Part shown: positions 9,447-18,846 of the stretch, in pieces | Layout: the number at the start of each line of letters is the position of its first letter | Position numbering within the stretch: the stretch's first letter is position 1 | DNA from: Actinoplanes sp. N902-109 | Lineage (GTDB): Bacteria > Actinomycetota > Actinomycetes > Mycobacteriales > Micromonosporaceae | NCBI RefSeq assembly: GCF_000389965.1 | Contig: NC_021191.1 | Span: forward strand, 8,619,501 to 8,683,500 | DNA length: 64,000 nt | Reading direction: 5' to 3' | Notes under the pieces: generated by a model | Told to the model about the DNA's origin: nothing | The model's input: the letters and a program-made list of their open reading frames with translations, nothing else | The model's database searches: none | Translations under genes and position numbers: made by a program

Positions 9447-11627
9447 GTGGCTGACGGGCAGGAAAAATTCTCGCATCGTCCGGCGGCGCCCCACCTCGGC
9501 GGCCCGCTCGGCAGCTCCGGCGCGGCCCCCGAACACGTTCCGCCCGGCAAACAGGCATCGCCCGCGAGCAACGACGTGCCGGCCGAGACGGGCACTGCCT
9601 CATCCACCTCTCCGGCTGCGGGGTCGCCCCCTTCTCTTGCTTCTCCTGCCGGTGTGGGCTCGTCCGGTTCTTCTGCCGGTGTGGGCTCGTCCGGATCTGC
9701 CGCCGACGCGGGCTCGCCCTCCTCTTCTGCCGGCGCGGGCTCATCCGGTTCTTCCGCCGGCGCGGGCTCGCCCGGATCTCCTGCCGGCGCGGGCTCGCCC
9801 GGATCTTCCGCCAACGCGGGCTCACCCCTCTCTCGCGCGGACGAGACCTCATCGGCGTTGCCTTCCGGCGCAGCCGCGTCGACCTCACCCGACGGCGCGA
9901 ACGAGGCCTCCTCACCCGCACCTTCCGGCACCGCCTCCGCGCCCCCACCCACCAGCGCGGGCGTGGCCTCCGCTTCCTCACCGTCCGGCACCGCCTCCGC
10001 GCCCTCGCCGGCCTCCCCTCCCTCACCTTCCGGCACCGCCTCCGCGCCCCCACCCGACGGCGCGGGCGTGGCCCCCACTCCCTCACCTTCCGGCACCGCC
10101 TCCGCGCCCCCACCCGACGGCGCGGGCGTGGCCTCCGCTCCCTCACCATCCGGCACCGCCTCGTCACCTTCGGCCGCCGCACAGACGACGAGCGCAGAAG
10201 CCTCCTCCGCGACCACGGGCGGTGACGACAACGGAACGACTGGCGCGAAGACCGCAGGACAGGCGAAGAGTGCGGGAGCCTCGTCCCCGTCGATGAACAA
10301 GGCCGAGAGCGGGACGACCGGCACAAAGATCGACAGCAACAGCGGCACGGCCGGAGGCCAAAGCAAGACGCCCAGCGCCGGAGCTGCCGACGCGGCAGGC
10401 AAAGCCGGAACCCCCGCGAACAAGAGCGAGGCCAGAAGCCCCGCGAACAAGAGCGAGGCCGGAACGCCCGGGAGCAAGAGCGAGAGCGGAACGCCCGGGA
10501 GCAAGAGCGAGAGCGAAACGCCCGCGAACAAGGGCGAGGCCGCTGGTGCCAAGAGGGGGCGCGGCCGGGAGATGCCCGTTGACGGGATGGCTGCGCCTTC
10601 GATGACGGCGCTGGCGTTTGCGTCGCGGGGGCGGCGGCTGCGGGCGGCGGCTGGGCCCGGGCGGGTGGCTCGGGGGACGGCCGAGTGGGCGCGGCGGCCG
10701 GCTGGGCGGTTGGTGCTGCCGGCTGTGGTGGCGGTGTTGTTGCTGGCGGCGGCCGGGACTGCGGGGGCTTATCTCGTACCGCAGGCCTTGGAGGCTGCGC
10801 CCGCGCCCAGCGCGACGCCGGGATTCGGGCTGGATGCGCAGGTGCCGTCCGGTTCGGCGCCCGCCGGGCCGTTGCCGAGTGCGAGTGTGCCGGCCGTGCC
10901 GCCGGTGGTTGGCGGCGGGTTGCCGACGACGCTTCCGCCGGTGGTGCCGCCGGCGACGATCGGGACCACGACCGGGACAACCGGGACCACGACCGGCACA
11001 ACAGGGACCACGACCGGGACGACCGGGACGACGACGGCCGGCCGGCCCGCGGATGCGTTGAGCGGGTGGGCGCAGCAGGTCGGCACGCGGGTCGGGATCC
11101 CGGTCGTGGCGGTGCAGGCTTATGGGTACGCGCAGCTGGTCATGGCGCGCCGGGCTCCGAATTGTCATTTGAGCTGGACCACGGTGGCGGCCATCGGGCT
11201 GGTGGAGTCGGGGCACGGCAGCTATCAGAATGCCGTGCTCGGCGCGGACGGCACGGTGACGCCGCCGATTTACGGGCTGCCGCTGGACGGGCAGGGTGGA
11301 CGGCAAGTGATTCGGGACACCGATCAGGGTCTGCTCGACAAGGATCCGACGTACGACCGGGCGGTCGGGCCGTTGCAGTTCATCCCGCAGACGTGGAATC
11401 AGCTGGCCGCCGGAAATGCCGTGGATGCCGACAACAACGGGATTTCCGATCCGAACGACATCGACGACGCCGCCCTGGCCGCGGGGGTCTACCTGTGCAG
11501 TAACGGGCGGGACCTGTCCAAGCCGGACGCTTGGTGGGAGGCGATTCTGTCGTACAACGCCGTGCGGCCGTACGCCCAGAAGGTTTACGACACCGCGAAC
11601 AGTTACGGACAGCAGAGCCGCGGCTGA
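9447..11627 (+). CDS. Membrane-anchored lytic murein transglycosylase with long repetitive N-terminus
   Basis: 726 residues in three parts. Residues 1-390 are disordered and repetitive: 9-residue units like SAGAGSPGS (67-129), 20-residue units around SGTASAPPPDGAGVA (157-240) and NKSEA-type units near 310-360. A transmembrane helix lies near 430-452, so the N-terminus is probably cytoplasmic. After a Pro/Thr/Gly linker (TTGTTTG repeats), residues 535-726 form an extracellular lysozyme-like transglycosylase domain with catalytic Glu in IGLVESGHGSY and the GPLQFIPQTW motif. It would cleave peptidoglycan. The GTG at 9447 lacks a ribosome binding site; TAGTCT at 9434-9439 ends 7 nt upstream (leaderless). 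Long antisense frames opposite the repeats are shadows. Confidence 0.88.
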   Translation: MADGQEKFSHRPAAPHLGGPLGSSGAAPEHVPPGKQASPASNDVPAETGTASSTSPAAGSPPSLASPAGVGSSGSSAGVGSSGSAADAGSPSSSAGAGSSGSSAGAGSPGSPAGAGSPGSSANAGSPLSRADETSSALPSGAAASTSPDGANEASSPAPSGTASAPPPTSAGVASASSPSGTASAPSPASPPSPSGTASAPPPDGAGVAPTPSPSGTASAPPPDGAGVASAPSPSGTASSPSAAAQTTSAEASSATTGGDDNGTTGAKTAGQAKSAGASSPSMNKAESGTTGTKIDSNSGTAGGQSKTPSAGAADAAGKAGTPANKSEARSPANKSEAGTPGSKSESGTPGSKSESETPANKGEAAGAKRGRGREMPVDGMAAPSMTALAFASRGRRLRAAAGPGRVARGTAEWARRPAGRLVLPAVVAVLLLAAAGTAGAYLVPQALEAAPAPSATPGFGLDAQVPSGSAPAGPLPSASVPAVPPVVGGGLPTTLPPVVPPATIGTTTGTTGTTTGTTGTTTGTTGTTTAGRPADALSGWAQQVGTRVGIPVVAVQAYGYAQLVMARRAPNCHLSWTTVAAIGLVESGHGSYQNAVLGADGTVTPPIYGLPLDGQGGRQVIRDTDQGLLDKDPTYDRAVGPLQFIPQTWNQLAAGNAVDADNNGISDPNDIDDAALAAGVYLCSNGRDLSKPDAWWEAILSYNAVRPYAQKVYDTANSYGQQSRG
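9645..9833 (+). repeat. 27-bp tandem repeats coding for 9-residue units
   Basis: Seven consecutive imperfect 27-bp units encode SAGVGSSGS-like nonapeptides in the disordered N-terminus of the transglycosylase. Copies differ mainly at synonymous or conservative positions. Confidence 0.75.
10021..10165 (+). repeat. 60-bp direct repeats in the transglycosylase gene
   Basis: Bases 10021-10080 and 10081-10140 are nearly identical 60-bp units, and a third partial copy starts at 10141. A diverged unit precedes them from about 9960. They encode a 20-residue Ser/Pro/Ala-rich unit. The near-identity suggests recent slippage or unequal crossing-over. Confidence 0.8.
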
Positions 11628-11708
11628 TCCGGCACTGAACGTGATGGGGCGCCTACATTTGCGCAGGCACCACTTCCCTGAAGGTCGAGATACCGGCAAG
11701 CTGTACGG

Positions 11709-12731
11709 GTGAGGGTGCGTGAATGGGATCCGCGGTCAGCGTCGGACGTGGAGATCCGATCGCTCGTCGAGACGCTGAACCAGGTGTTGGCGACCGACCT
11801 CCCGGACGATCCAGCATGGCAGGAAGTCCAGGTCAGGGAGTATCTGGCCGAGACGATGCCGGGCGAACGCCGGATCAGCTGGGTGGCCGAGGACGACCGC
11901 CTGCCCGAGGGTGAGAGCAAGGTCTTCGGGCACGTCACACTGCTGCTGCTCGGGAACACCGGCGTTCTCGAGGTACTCGTGCATCCGGAGCTGCGCCGCC
12001 GCGGCCTCGGTCAACAATTGGTAGCCGTCGCCGCACGCCGCGCGTATCTGGAGGGTTTTTCGGAGATCAGTGTGGAGGCGATCGGCGGCACTTCGGCGAT
12101 CGCTTTCTACGAGGCGCTGGGATTCACCAAGGACTACGTCGAGACCCGGAGCGTGCTCGCGCTGTCCGGCGTGGATTGGGACGCGCTGAGCACCATGGCA
12201 GCCGGGATCAGCGTCGGCTACAAGGTCGAGTACCACCCCGGCGGGCCACCGCCCGAACTGCTCGAACCGTACGCGCAGGCCAAACTGGAGGCGCAGGACG
12301 GCGACGAGAACAACCCGGACAGCCGGCCCAGCTCAGCCGACCCGCAACGGTTGCGGGACAGCCTGGACACGCTGCACCGGCGCGGGCTCAAGCCGTACAT
12401 CGTGCTCGCCATCCACGAGGAAACCGGCGAGGTCGCGGGGCTGACCGAGCTCGTGGTGCCGGCCCAGCATCCCGAGCGGGCCGACCAGTACGACACCATC
12501 GTCGTACGCAAGCACCGGGGTTATGGCATCGACCGGGCGATCAAGGCACGGATGCTGCTGGAGCTGCGCACCGCCGAGCCCGGGTTGTCCGAGGTGCAGA
12601 CGTGGAACGCGCAACACAACGAGTCGATGCTGAAGGTCAACGCGGAGCTGGGCTTCCAGTCGGACCGCGACTGGTACGAGTACGTGGTGGATGTCGCCCA
12701 GCTGGTGCATCGGCTGGAACCGGCGGGCTGA
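11709..12731 (+). CDS. GNAT N-acetyltransferase with two acetyltransferase domains
   Basis: A 340-residue tandem GNAT protein. The first domain has the acetyl-CoA-binding RRRGLGQQL near residues 95-105; the second has KHRGYGIDRAI near 260. The two-domain plan resembles mycothiol synthase (MshD) and other actinobacterial double-GNAT proteins, but I cannot assign a substrate. The GTG at 11709 is first in frame; a second GTG at 11715 is possible, and neither has a convincing ribosome binding site. It follows the transglycosylase by 81 bp on the same strand. Confidence 0.85.
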   Translation: MRVREWDPRSASDVEIRSLVETLNQVLATDLPDDPAWQEVQVREYLAETMPGERRISWVAEDDRLPEGESKVFGHVTLLLLGNTGVLEVLVHPELRRRGLGQQLVAVAARRAYLEGFSEISVEAIGGTSAIAFYEALGFTKDYVETRSVLALSGVDWDALSTMAAGISVGYKVEYHPGGPPPELLEPYAQAKLEAQDGDENNPDSRPSSADPQRLRDSLDTLHRRGLKPYIVLAIHEETGEVAGLTELVVPAQHPERADQYDTIVVRKHRGYGIDRAIKARMLLELRTAEPGLSEVQTWNAQHNESMLKVNAELGFQSDRDWYEYVVDVAQLVHRLEPAG

Positions 12732-12768
12732 GCCGGTTGGCGCCGCGCCGGACGGGTACCCGCCCGGC

Positions 12769-12987
12769 ATGACCGACGAACCGGTGCCAGCCGGGACCGA
12801 GCCCACCGCAGCCCGGCCCGCGCCCGAGCGGCCCGCGCCCGATCCGGGGGCGGCCGATCCGGGGGCGGCAAGCCGGGAGAACAAGGGCTCGCCGGAGCCG
12901 TGGCAGCCGGACGAGCAGCGCTACGCCGACCGTCCGGAGCAGGGTGGCGCGACCCCCGGGCCGGCCATCCCGGAGCCGCCGGACTGA
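12769..12987 (+). CDS. Small proline-rich hypothetical protein
   Basis: A 72-residue frame, ATG at 12769, rich in Pro, Ala, Glu and Gly and predicted disordered, with a short repeat (DPGAADPGAA). No domain is recognised and no clear ribosome binding site is present. It fills the gap between the GNAT gene and convergent hemB, ending 10 bp from the hemB stop. Codon third positions are GC-rich like the neighbours. It may be real or a chance frame. Confidence 0.4.
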   Translation: MTDEPVPAGTEPTAARPAPERPAPDPGAADPGAASRENKGSPEPWQPDEQRYADRPEQGGATPGPAIPEPPD

Positions 12988-12997
12988 CCGGACCGGA

Positions 12998-13987
<990 letters not shown>

Positions 13988-14004
13988 GGTTACTCCCTCA
14001 GCCA

Positions 14005-14044
14005 GAAAAAAGACCCCGGGCCGGTGTCGCACACCGGCCCGGGG
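14005..14044 (-). terminator. Intrinsic terminator between hemD and hemB
   Basis: On the minus strand a perfect 14-bp stem (arms 14031-14044 and 14014-14027) with a 3-nt loop is followed one base later, after GTC-like sequence, by a run of six T (14006-14011). It begins 8 bp after the hemD stop and its U-tract ends about 18 nt before the hemB start codon. Confidence 0.88.
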
Positions 14045-14051
14045 GTGAAGC

Positions 14052-15638
14052 TCAGCGGAAGCGCAGGGCCGTCGGACCCTGAACCTTGGAGCCGCGGCGC
14101 TGCTTGGCCGGCATGGCGGCCAGCTTCTCGCGCAACTCCACCGCGTACGACGCCAGCGCCTCGACCAGGTCGGGAACGGAGGCGTGCTGCGGCTGGACGT
14201 CGACCCGCAGGCCGAACTCGGTGGCCGTCTCGGCGGTCTTGGGGCCGATCACGGCGACCACGGTGCGGGCGTGCGGCTTGCCCGCGATGCCGACGAGGTT
14301 GCGCACCGTCGAGGACGAGGTGAACAGCACCGCGTCGAAGCCACCGGATTTGATGGCGTCGCGGATGTCGGCGGGCGGCGGGGCGGCCCGGACGGTGCGG
14401 TAGGCCGTGACGTCGTCGACCTCCCAGCCGCGCTCGATCAGACCCGCGGCCAGCGTCTCGGTGGCGATGTCGGCCCGCGGCAGCAGCACCCGGCCGACCG
14501 GGTCGAGGATCTCGTCGTGCGGCGAGAACTCGGCCAGCAGGCCCTCGCTGGACTGGTCGTCGGCCGGGATGAGCTCGGGCTGGATGCCGAACGCGCGGAC
14601 CGCGTCGGCGGTGGCCTCACCGATGCAGGCGATCTTGACGCCACCGAAGTGCCGGGCGTCCAGGCCGTGCTCGCCGAACTTCTCCCAGACCGCCCGCACC
14701 GCGTTGACCGAGGTGAAGACGACCCAGGCGTAGCGGCCGTCGACCAGGCCCTTGACCGCTCGTTCCATCTGCGCGGGGGTGCGCGGCGGCTCGACGGCGA
14801 TGGTGGGGACCTCGCACGGGATCGCCCCGTACGCGCGCAGCCGGGCACTCATCGCCCCCGCCTGCTCCTTGGTCCGGGGCACGAGCACCTTCCAGCCGTA
14901 CAGCGGGCGGTTCTCCCACCAGCTCAGCTTGTCGCGCTCCGCGACGTCGCCGCCGACGGTGAGCACCACGCGGCCGGTGAAGCCGAGCGCCGCCGCCACG
15001 AAGCTGTCGACGGTCGACGTGGTGGTGTACTGGGTCTCGCCGGTGCCGTCGCCGGTCACGCCGACCGGGGTGCCCGGCTCGACGCCCGAGGCGAGCAGAC
15101 CGTCGCGGACGGCCGCGAGGTCACCCGCGTCCACCGCCACCGCGAACGAGCCCTTGAGGGCCGCGGCGGCCAGCGCGTCGAAGTCGAGCGCGGTCACGTC
15201 GTCGACGTCGGCCGCCGTGCGCACGGCCGGCAGCGGGACGCCGGCGTAAGTCGCCACGCCCTCGGCCTGGCCGATGCCCGGGACCACCTCGAAGTGCACC
15301 GCGGTGCGGGCCACCGCCTGCACCTCGTTGACCACGGACTCGTGCCCGAACGGGTCGCCGGCCACCAGGTGGACGGCGGAGAGGCCGGACTTGGCCGCCG
15401 ACAGCAGCACCTTGGCAACGTCGCCGGGCGCGCCCTCGGCCGGGCTGAACTGGGTGTCGTCCTTGGCCTCCGCCCGGATCGCGGCAAGCAGTGACTCGGG
15501 GACGCCGCGGTCGTAGACGACCTGGTCGGCGTCGGCGAGGGTGTCGTGGGCCCGGCGCGTCAGCAGCCCCGGGTCGCCGGGTCCGGCGCCGACGAACGCG
15601 ATGCGTCCGGCGCGGTTGCGGGCGGTGCGGGTGGTCAT
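14052..15638 (-). CDS. hemD: Uroporphyrinogen-III synthase fused to SUMT-like methyltransferase domain
   Basis: 528 residues. The N-terminal 250 residues resemble uroporphyrinogen-III C-methyltransferase (VGAGPGDPGLLTRRA, VVYDRG), but the usual GGDPFxxGRGxEE stretch is altered to AGDPFGHESVVNE. The C-terminal 270 residues are the uroporphyrinogen-III synthase (HemD4) domain (YGWKVLVPRTKEQ, VFTSVNAV, FTSSSTV), which cyclises hydroxymethylbilane. This fusion is common in actinobacteria. The ATG at 15638 overlaps the hemC stop in ATGA, fixing the start despite a frame open to 15959. An intrinsic terminator follows the gene. Confidence 0.93.
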   Translation of the reverse strand: MTTRTARNRAGRIAFVGAGPGDPGLLTRRAHDTLADADQVVYDRGVPESLLAAIRAEAKDDTQFSPAEGAPGDVAKVLLSAAKSGLSAVHLVAGDPFGHESVVNEVQAVARTAVHFEVVPGIGQAEGVATYAGVPLPAVRTAADVDDVTALDFDALAAAALKGSFAVAVDAGDLAAVRDGLLASGVEPGTPVGVTGDGTGETQYTTTSTVDSFVAAALGFTGRVVLTVGGDVAERDKLSWWENRPLYGWKVLVPRTKEQAGAMSARLRAYGAIPCEVPTIAVEPPRTPAQMERAVKGLVDGRYAWVVFTSVNAVRAVWEKFGEHGLDARHFGGVKIACIGEATADAVRAFGIQPELIPADDQSSEGLLAEFSPHDEILDPVGRVLLPRADIATETLAAGLIERGWEVDDVTAYRTVRAAPPPADIRDAIKSGGFDAVLFTSSSTVRNLVGIAGKPHARTVVAVIGPKTAETATEFGLRVDVQPQHASVPDLVEALASYAVELREKLAAMPAKQRRGSKVQGPTALRFR

Positions 15639-16564
15639 TCTGTGCTCCCCATCAGGGTGTCGGCGCCGGCCTCGAGGAGATCGGCGGCGAGCGCCTTGCC
15701 GATCTCCGCCGCGCCGGCGGGCGTACCGGTGCGCGACAGCCGGACAGCTCGGGCCCCGTCCGGGCTGATCACCGCACCGCGCAGGTAGATCTCGTCGCCG
15801 TTCTCGCCTTCGGCGAGCTCGGCGTGTGCCGCGACCGGAGCGGAGCATCCGGCCTCGAGCGTGGCCAGCATCGCCCGCTCCGCCGTGACGGCGGTGCGGG
15901 ACGGTGCATGGTCGAGAACCCCCAGGAGCTCGACCAGGTCTGCGTCGCCGGACCGGCACTCCACCGCCAGCGCACCCTGGGCCGGGGCGGGCAGCATGAG
16001 CATCGGGTCCAGCGTCTCCGCGATCTCGGCCGTGCGGCCGATCCGCGCCACTCCGGCCCGCGCGATGACCACTGCATCGAGGTCGGCCTCGGGGCCGAGA
16101 GTCCTTGCGATGCGGCTGTCGATGTTGCCGCGGATCGGCGTGACCTGCAACTGTAGGCCCAAAGCGTGCAGTTGCGCGATTCGGCGCACCGCGCCGGTGC
16201 CGACGGTGGCGCCCGGCGGGAGCTCGGCGAGGGTCCGGCCGCCGCGAGCGATCAGCGCGTCGCGCGGATCCTCCCGGGCCGGCACGGCGGCGATGTGCAG
16301 CGTCGGGTGCGGTCCGGTCGGCAGGTCCTTGTAGGAGTGCACCGCGAAGTCGATGTCCTTGGCCAGCAGCGCGTCACGCAGGGCGGACACGAACACCCCG
16401 ACCCCGAGCTGCGCGACCGGCGCGGCGGAGCGGTCACCGGGGGTGACGATGCGGACCAGCTCGACCGGCACGCCGGTGCGCCGGGTCAGCTCGTCGGCGA
16501 CCATCTGGCTCTGGGCGAGGGCGAGCTTGCTGCCACGGGTGCCGAGGCGCAGCGGGGCGGTCAC
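15635..16564 (-). CDS. hemC: Hydroxymethylbilane synthase (porphobilinogen deaminase)
   Basis: A 309-residue enzyme that polymerises four porphobilinogens to hydroxymethylbilane. It starts LRLGTRGSKLALAQSQ, contains the substrate-binding HSYKDLP and carries the cofactor-attachment Cys in EAGCSAPVAAH. The GTG at 16564 overlaps the hemA stop by 4 nt (GTGA) and the hemD start overlaps its own end, so hemA-hemC-hemD are translationally coupled. Confidence 0.96.
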   Translation of the reverse strand: MTAPLRLGTRGSKLALAQSQMVADELTRRTGVPVELVRIVTPGDRSAAPVAQLGVGVFVSALRDALLAKDIDFAVHSYKDLPTGPHPTLHIAAVPAREDPRDALIARGGRTLAELPPGATVGTGAVRRIAQLHALGLQLQVTPIRGNIDSRIARTLGPEADLDAVVIARAGVARIGRTAEIAETLDPMLMLPAPAQGALAVECRSGDADLVELLGVLDHAPSRTAVTAERAMLATLEAGCSAPVAAHAELAEGENGDEIYLRGAVISPDGARAVRLSRTGTPAGAAEIGKALAADLLEAGADTLMGSTE

Positions 16565-17865
16565 GCTTTCCCTCCGATCTGCGGCACGGCGTTGGCCTGG
16601 GTGGTGGTGGTCGCGTGCGGGACGTCGAGGTCGAACAACTCACGCAACAGGGCCGCATATTGGTCGCCGCCGGGCTCGGCCGCAAGTTGGCGGACCCGGA
16701 CGGTGGGCGAGTGCAGCAGCTGCTGGACCACCCGGTGCAGGGTGCGGGCGACGTCGGCGCGCTGCTCATCGGTGAACTCCGGCCGGCGGCTGGAGAGCTT
16801 GCGCAGCTCGGCCGTGACGACCTCGTCGGCGCGGGTGCGCAGGGCGGCCACGGTGGGGGCGATCTCGGCCCCGCGCATCCACCCGAGGAAGTGCTCCACC
16901 TCGGCGGACACGATCTGCTCGACGGCTGCGGTGTCGGCCGCGGCGGGCAGCGTGCGGCGGCTGGCGGCCAGCCCGTCGATATCCACCACGGTCACGTTCG
17001 GCAGCTCGGCAACCGCCGGCGAGACGTCGCGCGGCACCGCGAGATCGAGCACGACGAGCGGGCGTTCGCGGTCCGCGAGACGGTCGGCGGTGAGCACCGG
17101 CTCGGTCGCGGCTGTGGCGCAAACCACGAGGTCGGCCTCGGCCAGGGCGGTGTCGAGCGACTCGAACGGCACGGCCGTGGCGCCGTACGCCTCGGCCAGC
17201 CGGGCCGCCCGGTCGGCGCCGCGGTTGGTGATCCGCAGCGGCCCGACCCCGGAGCGGGTGAGGGTGGCCACCGACAGCGCGCCCATCGCACCGGCGCCGA
17301 TCACCAGGCCCCGACGCCCGCTCAGGTCGCCGCCGAACGCATCAGCCGCGACCTCCAGGGCGGCGGTGACCACGCTCTGCCCGGCCCGGTCGATGCCGGT
17401 CTCGGCGTGCGCGCGCTTGCCGACCCGCAGCGTCTGCTGCATGAGCTCGTGCAGCAGCCGGCCGGCCGAGTCGGCCTCGGTGGCCGCGTGGTAGGCGTCA
17501 CGCAGCTGGCCGAGGATCTGCGCCTCGCCGACGACCATCGACTCGAGACCCGAGGACACCCGGAACGAGTGGCGCACGGCCGCCTCGTCGTAGTGCACGT
17601 AGAGGTGCCCGGCGAGATCGTTGGCCTCGATGCCGGACTCCTCGGCGAGCACGGAGCAGACGTCGCCGAGACCGCCGTGGAAGCCGGTGACCGCGGCATA
17701 GATCTCGACCCGGTTGCAGGTCGACAGCACGACGGCCTCGCCGACATACGGCTGTGCGACGAGTTTCTGCAGCACCGACGGGATGTCCGACCCGGCGATG
17801 GACAGCCGCTCGAGGGTGCCGATGTCGGCCGTCCGATACGACGCACCGACGCTGAGCAGATTCAC
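16561..17865 (-). CDS. hemA: Glutamyl-tRNA reductase
   Basis: A 434-residue enzyme that reduces glutamyl-tRNA to glutamate-1-semialdehyde, the first committed step of C5 haem synthesis. Visible are the N-terminal LLSVGASYRTA, the catalytic Cys in STCNRVEIYA, the GEAQILGQ motif, the NADPH-binding VIGAGAMG and a C-terminal dimerisation helix. The GTG at 17865 overlaps the rex stop (GTGA). It is in the rex-hemACD operon, so it is expected to respond to the NADH/NAD+ state through Rex. Confidence 0.96.
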   Translation of the reverse strand: MNLLSVGASYRTADIGTLERLSIAGSDIPSVLQKLVAQPYVGEAVVLSTCNRVEIYAAVTGFHGGLGDVCSVLAEESGIEANDLAGHLYVHYDEAAVRHSFRVSSGLESMVVGEAQILGQLRDAYHAATEADSAGRLLHELMQQTLRVGKRAHAETGIDRAGQSVVTAALEVAADAFGGDLSGRRGLVIGAGAMGALSVATLTRSGVGPLRITNRGADRAARLAEAYGATAVPFESLDTALAEADLVVCATAATEPVLTADRLADRERPLVVLDLAVPRDVSPAVAELPNVTVVDIDGLAASRRTLPAAADTAAVEQIVSAEVEHFLGWMRGAEIAPTVAALRTRADEVVTAELRKLSSRRPEFTDEQRADVARTLHRVVQQLLHSPTVRVRQLAAEPGGDQYAALLRELFDLDVPHATTTTQANAVPQIGGKA

Positions 17866-18602
17866 GACCCGACCGCCTCCTGGTTGCCGCTCTGGTCGTC
17901 GCGACCGCCGGGCAGGGCGGTCAGCGAGGCTTTGCGGTGCTCGTGGAAAGACAAGATCTGCAATTCGATGGCCAGGTCGACCTTGCGGACGTCGACCCCG
18001 GCCGGCACCGAGAGCACGCAGGGGGCGAAGTTGAGGATGCTGGTGACCCCCGCGGCCACCAGATCGTCGGCCACGCCCTGCGCGGCGCTCGGCGGGGTCG
18101 AGATGACCCCGATGGTGATGCCCTCCTCGACGACGGCCGCGCGCAGCTCGCTCACGTGCCGTACGGGCAGCCCGTTGATCGGCTTGCCGACCTGCTCGAG
18201 GTCGGCGTCGAAGAGCGCGACGATGCGGAACCCACGGCTGGCGAAGCCGGCGTAACCGGCCAGCGCGTGGCCCAGGTTGCCGACGCCGACCAGGGCGACC
18301 GCCCGGCGCTGGTCGAGACCGAGGATGTACTCGATCTGGTCGATCAGCAGGGTGACGTCGTAGCCGACCCCACGGGTGCCGTAGGAGCCGAGGTGGGAGA
18401 GATCCTTGCGCAGTTTTGCGGAGTTGACGCCGGCCGCGGCGGCGAGCCCCTCGCTGGAGATCGTGTCGGAACCGGAATCCGCGAGATTGTGCAGAGCGCG
18501 GAGGTATTCCGGCAGTCGCGCGATCGTCGCCTCCGGGAGGTCCGGAAACGCGGGCACTGCGCCGGCATCGCCGGGCGTGTTTCCATGACGCTGCTGACTC
18601 AT
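17862..18602 (-). CDS. rex: Redox-sensing transcriptional repressor Rex
   Basis: A 246-residue NADH-responsive repressor. An N-terminal winged helix (about residues 15-85, with KLRKDLSHLGSYGTRGVGY for DNA binding) precedes a Rossmann domain (VGVGNLGHALAGY) and a C-terminal swapped helix. High NADH releases it from DNA. The frame is open to 18716, but the ATG at 18602 with GGAG just upstream gives a normal length. It is the first gene of rex-hemA-hemC-hemD, as in Streptomyces coelicolor, and has a Rex-type operator about 100 bp upstream. Confidence 0.95.
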   Translation of the reverse strand: MSQQRHGNTPGDAGAVPAFPDLPEATIARLPEYLRALHNLADSGSDTISSEGLAAAAGVNSAKLRKDLSHLGSYGTRGVGYDVTLLIDQIEYILGLDQRRAVALVGVGNLGHALAGYAGFASRGFRIVALFDADLEQVGKPINGLPVRHVSELRAAVVEEGITIGVISTPPSAAQGVADDLVAAGVTSILNFAPCVLSVPAGVDVRKVDLAIELQILSFHEHRKASLTALPGGRDDQSGNQEAVGS

Positions 18603-18700
18603 GTGACTCCGTGCCGAGGTAAGGAACCTGCGGGGAGCCCCGTGTCGCCTGAATTTACCGGCTGTGATAGCGGGGCTCGTCGGAGTCACAGCGTAGGCGC

Positions 18701-18718
18701 TTGTGAAGGCGTGCACAA
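18701..18718. promoter_or_regulatory. Rex operator (ROP-like site) upstream of rex
   Basis: TTGTGAA-GGCG-TGCACAA, a dyad with 6 of 7 positions symmetric, matches the Rex operator form TGTGAA-N-TTCACA known from Streptomyces. It lies 99 bp before the rex start and suggests autoregulation of rex-hemACD. Confidence 0.65.
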
Positions 18719-18751
18719 ATCGCGATCTTGATAGCGTAACTGGACAAAGAT

Positions 18752-18782
18752 CATGTCAGCGTGCTAATTGCACGCCGACATG
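18752..18782. repeat. 31-bp imperfect palindrome between HAD gene and rex
   Basis: Two 13-base arms (18752-18764 and 18770-18782) pair at 12 of 13 positions around a TAATT loop. It sits between the end of the HAD gene and the rex promoter region, both on the minus strand. It could be the HAD-gene terminator (no long T run follows) or an operator. Function unknown. Confidence 0.7.
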
Positions 18783-18846
18783 CCACTGAAGTATTACCGC
18801 TTCCGGGGGCTTGCGGCCACCACCGTCCGCATCCCGACGACGAGTA

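Noticed and set aside
9199..11001. 600-residue and 370-residue minus-strand frames opposite the transglycosylase
   Set aside because: Arg/Pro/Ser-rich low-complexity translations of the repeat tract read backwards; no domain.
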